DNA of 64,000 nucleotides from Mycobacterium szulgai (GTDB taxonomy: Bacteria; Actinomycetota; Actinomycetes; Mycobacteriales; Mycobacteriaceae), in NCBI RefSeq assembly GCF_002116635.1, contig NZ_LQPW01000146.1, positions 1 through 64,000 of the forward strand. Reading direction: 5' to 3'. Below the pieces are notes generated by a model that was not told where the DNA came from, ran no database searches, and saw nothing but the letters and a program-made list of their open reading frames with translations. Below, piece by piece: positions 43,268-50,003 of the stretch; positions within the stretch are counted from its first letter, which is position 1; every line of letters begins with the position of its first letter. A program made the position numbers and the translations under genes.

Positions 43268-43317
43268 TGGTACCGTAATATAACAGTTTCTCGGTGCCAC
43301 TGGCGAGGAGGCAGTCG

Positions 43318-44286
43318 ATGCGCATTGCAGTGACGGGGGGAACCGGCTACCTGGGCGCGCATGTGGTGCGCGCCTTGCTGCAGGCCGGTCATCACGTGAC
43401 GCTGCTGGTGGCACCGACCGATTCCGCCCCGGTTATCGAGCGCTTCCGGGAGCTCGGGTCATTGACCGTGCGGATCGGTGACGTGCGCGCAACCGCGACC
43501 ATTGAGGAACTCCTGACCGGAGCTGACGCCGTGTTGCATGCCGCCGGCATCGTGGGCACCGACGAACGCCGGGCCCGGCTGATGTGGGAGGTCAACGCCT
43601 ATGCGACAGAGGCGATCCTGACTCGTGCGGTTGAGCTGGGGCTTGATCCGGTGGTGTCGGTGAGTAGTTATAGCGCGCTCTTCCCGCCGCCAGACGGCAT
43701 CATCTCGCCGGATTCGCCGACATCCGCCGGCCGTAGCGCATATGCCAAGACCAAGGGCTACGCGGACCGGGTCGCCCGGCGGCTGCAGGACGCCGGCGCG
43801 CCGGTCGTGGTGACCTATCCGTCGAGTGTGGTCGGGCCGGCATTCGGCACCGCTGCGGGAGTCACCGAGCGGGGATGGGCGCCGATTGTGCGCTGGGCGG
43901 TGGCCCCGCGGGTGCGCGGCGGCATGCAGATGATCGACGTGCGCGACGTCGCCGACGTGCACGCGCGCATCATGCAAGCCGGTCGCGGCCCACGCCGCTA
44001 CGTTTGCGGTGGACAGCTGCTGACGTTCGACGAAATGATCGACGCGGTCGAACAGGGATTGGGGCGCCGGGTGCGGCGGGTGGCCGTATCGCCGCGGTTG
44101 TTGTGTGCCGCGGGCCGTCTGGGGGATATCGCCGGCCGCTACGTTGCGTTGGGCGACGGCCTTACTTACGAGGCGGCAATGTTGCTCACCGCCGCGACGC
44201 CCACCGACGACAGCAGGACGCTGCAAGACCTGGGCATGACGTGGCGGTGTCCCAAGGCGGCCATCGTCGAGTCACTGCGTAGCTAG
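43318..44286 (+). CDS. NAD-dependent epimerase/dehydratase, extended SDR (322 aa)
   Basis: This is an extended short-chain dehydrogenase. MRIAVTGGTGYLGAHVVRAL gives the TGxxGxxG motif. Ser in SVSSYSAL and the YAKTKGYADRVARRL motif give the Tyr-x3-Lys pair. TYPSSVVGPAFG is typical of the family. The ATG at 43318 has GAGGAGG upstream. It is divergent from the OYE gene (50-base gap) and its 3' end overlaps the convergent SDR by 15 bases. It resembles 3-beta-hydroxysteroid-dehydrogenase/epimerase relatives in mycobacteria. The substrate cannot be assigned. Confidence 0.92.
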   Translation: MRIAVTGGTGYLGAHVVRALLQAGHHVTLLVAPTDSAPVIERFRELGSLTVRIGDVRATATIEELLTGADAVLHAAGIVGTDERRARLMWEVNAYATEAILTRAVELGLDPVVSVSSYSALFPPPDGIISPDSPTSAGRSAYAKTKGYADRVARRLQDAGAPVVVTYPSSVVGPAFGTAAGVTERGWAPIVRWAVAPRVRGGMQMIDVRDVADVHARIMQAGRGPRRYVCGGQLLTFDEMIDAVEQGLGRRVRRVAVSPRLLCAAGRLGDIAGRYVALGDGLTYEAAMLLTAATPTDDSRTLQDLGMTWRCPKAAIVESLRS

Positions 44287-45117
44287 AAACTTCCGCAAGT
44301 AGCCCACCAGCCGGCGAGCCGGTACCGGGCGGGGCCAGTCGTCGGTGCGGAAGTGGGCGTCGGTGCCGCCGTCGACGAAAATTACACTGCCGCAAAGGAA
44401 ATCGGCTGCATCAGACAACATGAAGCACACCCATTGGGCGAGTTGGTCGGCGTCTCCGAAGCCGCCGACCGGAACGGGGAAGCGACGCACCGCTTTACCC
44501 TGCCGGGGGCTGGCCAGCTGCTCCTCGAGCAAGGGCGTGCGCACCGCACCCGGAGCCAGGGCATTGAGCCGGATCCCGGCGCCGGCCCACTCCGGTCGCA
44601 CGGCATGTCGCCGTACCCATCTACTGACCGCGATCTTGGAGGCTGCATAGATGATCGCAGGTCGCGCGGGCCCGAACACCCGGATGCCGCGCAGTGCCTT
44701 GTCGACATCACCGGCGATCAGCGCCCGCACCACCCGGCGAGGGACCAGGGGAGTGGTGGTCGTCGAATTGCTGGACAACACAACGACTTTCGCTCCGTCC
44801 GTGGCGGCCAGGCCCGGTCGCCACCGATCGAGGAGCTCGACCACTCCCAGATAGTTCACTTCGGCGATGCGACGCAGTCGCTGGGCGCCCGGGCCGGGGC
44901 CGAGGCCCGCCGCCAGCACGGCGCCGTCGAGACGGCCCTCAGCCGCGGCGAGGACGTCGGTTGCCGCCTGCGCGCGGCCCGCCCGCGTCGACAAGTCCGC
45001 GACGACTTCGGCTTCCCGGATGTCGACCCCGATGACGGTGTGGCCGTCGGCGCGCAGCCGCCGCGCAGTCGCGGCGCCCATTCCCGACGCCGAGCCGGTG
45101 ACTGCGTAAGTACCCAT
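44272..45117 (-). CDS. Short-chain dehydrogenase/reductase (281 aa)
   Basis: This is an SDR with GSASGMGAATARRL at the N-terminus, an AAGLGP strand in place of the usual NNAG, catalytic VVLSSNST and YAASKIAVSRW, and a C-terminal FLCGSVIFVDGGTDAHF typical of classical SDRs. A stretch LDGAVLAAGLGPGPGAQRLRRIAEVNYLGV resembles mycobacterial 3-alpha-hydroxysteroid dehydrogenase-like proteins. The ATG at 45117 is used; the frame upstream is shadow sequence. It is 17 bases downstream of the TetR gene, so co-transcribed with it, and overlaps the convergent epimerase. Confidence 0.9.
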   Translation of the reverse strand: MGTYAVTGSASGMGAATARRLRADGHTVIGVDIREAEVVADLSTRAGRAQAATDVLAAAEGRLDGAVLAAGLGPGPGAQRLRRIAEVNYLGVVELLDRWRPGLAATDGAKVVVLSSNSTTTTPLVPRRVVRALIAGDVDKALRGIRVFGPARPAIIYAASKIAVSRWVRRHAVRPEWAGAGIRLNALAPGAVRTPLLEEQLASPRQGKAVRRFPVPVGGFGDADQLAQWVCFMLSDAADFLCGSVIFVDGGTDAHFRTDDWPRPVPARRLVGYLRKFLATQ

Positions 45118-45134
45118 GGGTATGCCTTCCGAAC

Positions 45135-45734
45135 TCAGTGGGCTTTGCCGATAGCCGTGGTCAGCAACTGCGCGATCCGGCTGCGCAGGGCGTCGGTGTC
45201 GTCTTCGAGCGCGATCGTGGTAACGAACAACGCGGCGCCGGCCGCCATCGCCAGCGTTGCCCGCGCGTCGAGATCGGCACGCCGGCGTTCGGCATCCGTG
45301 CCGGCATTGACTCGCTCTGCGAACAACTCCACAGCGGGGCCGCTGAACCCTGACCACAGCGCGCGGCGCAGTTCGTCGTTTTCGCGCAACGCCAGCAACA
45401 GCCCCGGCACCGCTGCCTGCACGTCGGGCCTGCGATAGAGCTCGTGACTGCCCCGCACCACCCAGTCAATCCAGCCGGTCAGATCGGTGCCGGAAAACGG
45501 TGCCAGATCCGGGGTTTCACCCAATATGGCGTGCAACACCAACTCCGCCTTCGAGGACCAGCGCCGGCTCAGGCTGGCCCGTCCGACCCCGGCCCGCGCC
45601 GCGACCAGGCGCAGACTCAGCTCGTCCCAGCCCACCTCCATCAGCAGCTCGCGCGTCACCGATAACACCCGTTCGTCAATCGATGCGTCGCGCGGTCGCC
45701 CGGCTGGCCGGCCGGGGCCATCGTCAGCGGTCAT
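45135..45734 (-). CDS. TetR-family transcriptional regulator (199 aa)
   Basis: An N-terminal TetR helix-turn-helix (RVLSVTRELLMEVGWDELSLRLVAARAGVGRASLSRRWSSKAELVLHA, residues about 17-63, given in pieces) precedes a helical ligand domain. It likely represses the SDR immediately downstream and perhaps the divergent operon nearby. ATG 45734 is taken. An ATG at 45764 would overlap the hydrolase stop by 17 bases and is the alternative. There is no close counterpart between Rv0044c and Rv0045c in M. tuberculosis as I recall, so this block looks inserted or differentially lost. Confidence 0.9.
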   Translation of the reverse strand: MTADDGPGRPAGRPRDASIDERVLSVTRELLMEVGWDELSLRLVAARAGVGRASLSRRWSSKAELVLHAILGETPDLAPFSGTDLTGWIDWVVRGSHELYRRPDVQAAVPGLLLALRENDELRRALWSGFSGPAVELFAERVNAGTDAERRRADLDARATLAMAAGAALFVTTIALEDDTDALRSRIAQLLTTAIGKAH

Positions 45735-45747
45735 CCGCAATTCACCC

Positions 45748-46653
45748 TCAGCGCGCGCCGACAACTCCGCGTACCAGCTCGATCAACGCTCGCGGCTGGT
45801 CGCTTTGGACTGAGTGACCCGAATTCTCGACGACATGAGCGGCGCGGAAATGCTTTGCCCGACGGCTCAATTCGGCTACGTCATCGTCGTTGACGAAGCC
45901 CGACGTGCCGCCGCGCACCAGGGTGACAGGGGCAGCCAGGGCGTCGACGTCGTCCCACAGAGTCGCGAAGTCGGGGAACTTGCGAATGGCATCGTATCGC
46001 CACGTCCAGTTGCCGTTGTCGAGCTTGCGGGAATTGTGAAAAACACCGCGTAGCAACGCTTTTACCTCACGATGCGGTGCGGCCGCGATCGTCAGGTCCA
46101 GCATGGCCTGGAAGCTCGGGAATTCCCGTTCACCGTGCATCAGCGCGACGGTGCCGTGCTGCTCTTTGGTCATTTCGGAGTGCCGCTGCAGCGCCGACGG
46201 GGTGACGTCGATGAGGACGAGTTCGTCGACCAGGTCGGGTGCCGTCGCACCCAGGCGTATCGCGGTCAGCCCGCCCAGCGACATCCCGACGACGAATTCG
46301 GCGCGCGGCGCCAGCTCACGCAACACCGGCGCCAAGGCGTCGGCATTGTGCTGTGGTGAATAGTCGCCGTCCTCGCGCCAGGTGGAATGACCGTGGCCCG
46401 GTAGGTCCACCGCCAGCGCGGGCTCACCGAGTCCAACGATGACGGTGTCCCAGGTGTGCGCGTTCTGTCCGCCACCGTGCAGAAAGATCACCCGCGGCTC
46501 CGCGCCGCCCCAGCGCAGCGCGCTGATGCCACCTGCGTGCAGCCGCTCGACCTCGGGCAATGGACCAGCAACCCCGGCCTGCTCGGCATTTTCAGCCAAC
46601 AGGGCGAACTCGTCGAGACCGGTTAGTTCGTCGTCGGAGATTTCCGTCACCAC
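45748..46653 (-). CDS. Alpha/beta hydrolase, Rv0045c-like (301 aa)
   Basis: This is an alpha/beta-hydrolase esterase with oxyanion segment FLHGGGQNAHTWDTV, nucleophile elbow VGMSLGGL (Ser), and a C-terminal HVVENSGHSVQSDQP containing the catalytic His. The acid is probably the Asp in VNDDDVAEL or a nearby residue. Its length is close to Rv0045c (298 aa), an esterase with short-chain ester preference as I remember. It is encoded just after ino1 on the same strand with a 30-base gap. Confidence 0.9.
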   Translation of the reverse strand: MVTEISDDELTGLDEFALLAENAEQAGVAGPLPEVERLHAGGISALRWGGAEPRVIFLHGGGQNAHTWDTVIVGLGEPALAVDLPGHGHSTWREDGDYSPQHNADALAPVLRELAPRAEFVVGMSLGGLTAIRLGATAPDLVDELVLIDVTPSALQRHSEMTKEQHGTVALMHGEREFPSFQAMLDLTIAAAPHREVKALLRGVFHNSRKLDNGNWTWRYDAIRKFPDFATLWDDVDALAAPVTLVRGGTSGFVNDDDVAELSRRAKHFRAAHVVENSGHSVQSDQPRALIELVRGVVGAR

Positions 46654-46683
46654 TCCGACACTACGAACAAGGGTTGGGCGACT

Positions 46684-47796
46684 CTAGTCGGCCCCGATGA
46701 TGAACTCCTCGAGCTGGGCGCGCGCAACGTCGTCGGGCAGCTGCTCGGGCGGGCTCTTCATCAAGTAGGCCGACGCCGGGAGCACCGGACCACCGATGCC
46801 GCGGTCCTTGGCGATCTTGGCCGCGCGCACCGCGTCGATGATGATGCCGGCGGAGTTCGGCGAGTCCCACACCTCGAGCTTGTACTCCAGGTTCAGTGGC
46901 ACGTCACCGAAGGCGCGACCTTCCAGGCGTACGTAGGCCCACTTGCGGTCGTCAAGCCACGCGACGTGGTCGGACGGGCCGATGTGGACGTTCTTGTCCT
47001 CGATCTTGCCGGCGAGCGAGCCGGTGAGGTTGGACGTCACGGCCTGGGTCTTGGAGACCTTCTTGGACTCCAGCCGCTCGCGCTCCAGCATGTTCTTGAA
47101 GTCCATGTTGCCGCCGACGTTCAGCTGGTAGGTGCGGTCCAGCGTGACACCGCGGTCCTCGAACAGCTTGGCCATCACCCGGTGGGTGATGGTCGCGCCA
47201 ACCTGGCTCTTGATGTCGTCGCCGATGATCGGCACGCCGGCGTCCTTGAACTTCTTGGCCCATACCGGGTCGGATGCGATGAACACCGGCAGCGCGTTCA
47301 CGAACGCGACCCCGGCGTCGATGGCGCACTGGGCGTAGAACTTATCGGCCTCTTCCGAACCCACGGGAAGGTAGGACACCAGCACGTCGACCTTGTTGTC
47401 CTTGAGGACCTGCACAACGTCGACCGGCTCGTCGTCGGACAACTCAATGGTGTCGGCGTAGTACTTCCCGATGCCATCGAGCGTCGGGCCGCGCTGCACC
47501 ACCACGTTGGTCGGCGGCACGTCGGCGATCTTGATGGTGTTGTTCTCCGAGGCGTAAATCGCGTCGGAGAGGTCGAAGCCGACCTTCTTGGCGTCCACGT
47601 CGAACGCGGCGACGAACTTGACGTCGCGGACGTGGTACGGCCCGAACCGCACGTGCATAAGGCCTGGCACGTTCGAGGTGTCGTCGGCGTTGTAGTAGTA
47701 CTCGACGCCCTGGACCAGCGAGGACGCGCAGTTACCGACGCCGACGATGGCGACACGTACCTCGGTCGATGCCTGCGGCTCGTTGTACTTACTCAT
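46684..47796 (-). CDS. ino1: Myo-inositol-1-phosphate synthase (370 aa)
   Basis: This NAD-dependent enzyme converts glucose-6-phosphate to inositol-1-phosphate, feeding mycothiol and phosphatidylinositol lipids including PIMs. The N-terminal VAIVGVGNCASSLVQG is the dinucleotide-binding loop. GDDIKSQVGATITHR and LNVGGNMDFKNML are the family signatures around the active-site lysines. SKTQAVTSNL and LEYKLEVWDSPNSAGIIIDAVR complete the catalytic domain. The ATG at 47796 has AGGAG upstream. It lies 63 bases after the PadR gene on the same strand and is probably regulated with it. Length agrees with Rv0046c (367 aa). Confidence 0.96.
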   Translation of the reverse strand: MSKYNEPQASTEVRVAIVGVGNCASSLVQGVEYYYNADDTSNVPGLMHVRFGPYHVRDVKFVAAFDVDAKKVGFDLSDAIYASENNTIKIADVPPTNVVVQRGPTLDGIGKYYADTIELSDDEPVDVVQVLKDNKVDVLVSYLPVGSEEADKFYAQCAIDAGVAFVNALPVFIASDPVWAKKFKDAGVPIIGDDIKSQVGATITHRVMAKLFEDRGVTLDRTYQLNVGGNMDFKNMLERERLESKKVSKTQAVTSNLTGSLAGKIEDKNVHIGPSDHVAWLDDRKWAYVRLEGRAFGDVPLNLEYKLEVWDSPNSAGIIIDAVRAAKIAKDRGIGGPVLPASAYLMKSPPEQLPDDVARAQLEEFIIGAD

Positions 47797-47859
47797 TAGG
47801 GCGTTCTCCTAACCTCATAACTTCTGGGGTGTCCCGGTATTCCGTCTCGTGCAGGGGTT

Positions 47860-48399
47860 TTACGTCTGTTCCGCGTGCGGCGCGGCCCGTTCGGCGGCGA
47901 TGAGCTCGTTGAGCCACTTGACCTCGCGTTCACTGGACTCCAGCCCAAGCTGATGCAGTTGGCGCGTGTAGCGGTCCAGCGAATTGCTGGCCCGTGCGAT
48001 CGCCTCGCGCAGCCCTTCCCGCCGCTCTTCGACCTGACGGCGACGGCCTTCCAGGATGCGCATCCGCGCTTCAGCCGGCGTGCGGTTGAAAAACGCGAGG
48101 TGCACGCCAAAGCCGTCGTCGGTGTAGTTGTGCGGCCCGGTGTCGGCGACCAGCTCGCCAAAGCGCCGCCGTCCCTCGTCGGTCAGCTGGTAAACCCGGC
48201 GGGCCCGCCGCACCGGAGTGCCGGCGGGGGCGGCGTTCTCGGCGATCAATCCCTCGGCCTGCATGCGGCGCAGCGCGGGATACAGCGAGCCGTAGGAAAA
48301 CGCCCGAAACGCGCCGAGCAAGCCGGTCAAGCGTTTGCGCAGCTCATAGCCGTGCATCGGCGACTCGATCAGGAGGCCCAAAATAGCGAGCTCCAGCAT
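47860..48399 (-). CDS. PadR-family transcriptional regulator, Rv0047c-like (179 aa)
   Basis: The PadR winged helix occupies the N-terminus (LAILGLLIESPMHGYELRKRL, SYGSLYPALRRMQAEGLI, RRARRVYQLTDEGRRRFGELV). A coiled-coil dimerisation tail rich in Arg/Glu follows (RILEGRRRQVEERREGLREA). Its ATG at 48399 has AGGGAGGTGA upstream. It is first in an operon with ino1, and a dyad over the predicted promoter (48509-48528) suggests autoregulation and hence control of inositol synthesis. The ligand is unknown. Length agrees with Rv0047c. Confidence 0.93.
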   Translation of the reverse strand: MLELAILGLLIESPMHGYELRKRLTGLLGAFRAFSYGSLYPALRRMQAEGLIAENAAPAGTPVRRARRVYQLTDEGRRRFGELVADTGPHNYTDDGFGVHLAFFNRTPAEARMRILEGRRRQVEERREGLREAIARASNSLDRYTRQLHQLGLESSEREVKWLNELIAAERAAPHAEQT

Positions 48400-48508
48400 C
48401 GAGTCACCTCCCTCTGGCCTGGCTGGTTAAGCGGCGTCGTTACGCTGGCTGTTACGTTGACTGATTACAGCGACCGGTTACGACCGTCCAACACCTCGTG
48501 TCATCCTA

Positions 48509-48528
48509 TCGCTCCGATATATTAGCGA
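48509..48528 (-). promoter_or_regulatory. Promoter/dyad upstream of padR-like gene and ino1
   Basis: TCGCT-N10-AGCGA forms a short dyad around CCGATATATT. On the minus strand it contains TAATAT, a good TANNNT -10 element. A 5' leader of about 110 bases would follow, containing three GTTACG words (48439, 48451, 48477) in roughly 12-13-base phase. An autoregulatory PadR site is plausible. Confidence 0.4.
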
Positions 48529-48618
48529 CAACACCACCAGATGTTAGTGCGCTGTTCGTCACACATTCCGAACAGGGTTGACCGGCGTCAGCGGATCTAC
48601 ACCTTTAAGGCACCGCGA

Positions 48619-49467
48619 TCAGGACGGGTAGTTCACCTGCTTGACGGTGCCGTCGCCGGCGAACTCGATGTAGCCACTGCCGTAATCGCTGGAGACGTAC
48701 ACCGTGAGCGATAGTGCACCGGGGGCGGTCGGGTCGGTGGCGGGCTCGACGATCAAATAGGTGGACTTGACGTCGGACCCCTTGATGCCGACGGTTTCCG
48801 GGGCGCCGCGCAGGATGCCCACCGCCGTCTTCACGTCGAATTTGCTCAGGTCAACCACGGTGGCGTCGACGCTGGACTTGGCGGAGCTGCTCGGATCTCC
48901 CCAGCCGCCGCGGTAGGTGTAGTTCAGCACGCGGCGCTCGTCTTTCGGGTCCTGGCGATCAAGCGACGCGTAGGTGGGATAGACCACCAGCCGGTAGCCC
49001 ATGGTGTCGCCGAACCGTTTGCGGGTCTGTTCGATCAGCCCGGTCAGCCCGCCCAGGGATTGCAGCTGCTTAGGCGGCGTCAGCACCACGGCCGCGACGC
49101 CGTCGGGCTTGGCTCCGGGGTCGGAGGTGAAGTCCAGCGGCGAACTGGTGTTGCCGTAGAGACCCCACCCGATGCCGATGCCCAGCAGCACCGTCACCAC
49201 GAAGACGGCGATCGTGATACCGAGCCCATTTGGTCTGGGACGTATCTTGACCGCCGGGGTCTGCTGGTGGGCGCCCTCGGATTGCAGGTCGGTAAGCAGG
49301 TGCTGCAGCTCGCCGAGCGTCACGGCCTTGGTGGCCGAGCTGACGCGTTCGCGATGCTCCTCTGACGAGATCTCGCCGTCGTTGAGGGCGTTGTCGAGAA
49401 TCCGGCACGCTTCTTGCCGGTCGCTGTCCTTTGCACGCGTTGACGTCGGTCCCGACCATTTCGCCAC
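48619..49467 (-). CDS. DUF1707-type single-pass membrane protein, Rv0048c-like (282 aa)
   Basis: The N-terminus (SDRQEACRILDNALNDGEISSEEHRERVSSATKAVTLGELQHLLTDL, read in pieces) is a DUF1707-like SHOCT-type domain. A single transmembrane helix (ITIAVFVVTVLLGIGIGWGLY, about residues 80-100) follows, and then an extracytoplasmic domain of about 170 residues ending GSGYIEFAGDGTVKQVNYPS. The start is set at GTG 49467 by comparison with the remembered Rv0048c start. A longer frame to 49566 would add 33 residues not typical of the family. Function unknown. It is divergent from the Rv0049-like gene. Confidence 0.8.
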   Translation of the reverse strand: MAKWSGPTSTRAKDSDRQEACRILDNALNDGEISSEEHRERVSSATKAVTLGELQHLLTDLQSEGAHQQTPAVKIRPRPNGLGITIAVFVVTVLLGIGIGWGLYGNTSSPLDFTSDPGAKPDGVAAVVLTPPKQLQSLGGLTGLIEQTRKRFGDTMGYRLVVYPTYASLDRQDPKDERRVLNYTYRGGWGDPSSSAKSSVDATVVDLSKFDVKTAVGILRGAPETVGIKGSDVKSTYLIVEPATDPTAPGALSLTVYVSSDYGSGYIEFAGDGTVKQVNYPS

Positions 49468-49580
49468 GGGGACGATGGTAGAAGTCCGCTGCGGAGTGAC
49501 CACGCGATACCCCCAGCACACGCGCGACAACACCGTCGGTTGCATATCGGTGGTGGGCGAGGCCACGTACTCTGGTCAGC

Positions 49581-50003
49581 GTGCGATTGCAGCGACAGGT
49601 AGTCGACTACGCGCTTCGGCGGCGCTCACTGCTGGCCGAGGTGTACTCGGGGCGCACCGGCGTGACCGAGGTGTGCGATGCAAATCCCTATCTGCTGCGC
49701 GCCGCGAAGTTTCACGGGAAACAAAGCCAGGTGATGTGCCCGATCTGCCGCAAGGAGCAACTCACGCTGGTGTCGTGGGTGTTCGGCGAGCATCTGGGTG
49801 CGGTGTCGGGTTCGGCGCGCACCGCCGAGGAGCTGGTGCTGCTGGCAACCCGGTTCTCGGAGTTCGCCGTGCACGTGGTGGAGGTCTGCCGCACCTGCAG
49901 CTGGAACCACCTGGTCAAGTCCTACGTCCTGGGTGCGGCGCGTCCGCCTAAGGGATCTGGCAGGCGGACGGCGCGCAACGGCGCCCGCACGGCCAGTGAA
50001 TAA
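49581..50003 (+). CDS. DUF5318 zinc-ribbon-like protein, Rv0049-like (140 aa)
   Basis: This is a small soluble protein with two CxxC knuckles, MCPICRKE and VCRTCSW, that should bind one zinc. The N-terminus contains VVDYALRRRSLLAEVYSGRTGVTEVCDA. Length agrees with Rv0049 (137 aa). Its stop lies 7 bases inside the ponA1 frame, so the two are translationally coupled. Conserved coupling with the cell-wall synthase suggests a role in envelope growth, but no function is known. Confidence 0.85.
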   Translation: MRLQRQVVDYALRRRSLLAEVYSGRTGVTEVCDANPYLLRAAKFHGKQSQVMCPICRKEQLTLVSWVFGEHLGAVSGSARTAEELVLLATRFSEFAVHVVEVCRTCSWNHLVKSYVLGAARPPKGSGRRTARNGARTASE

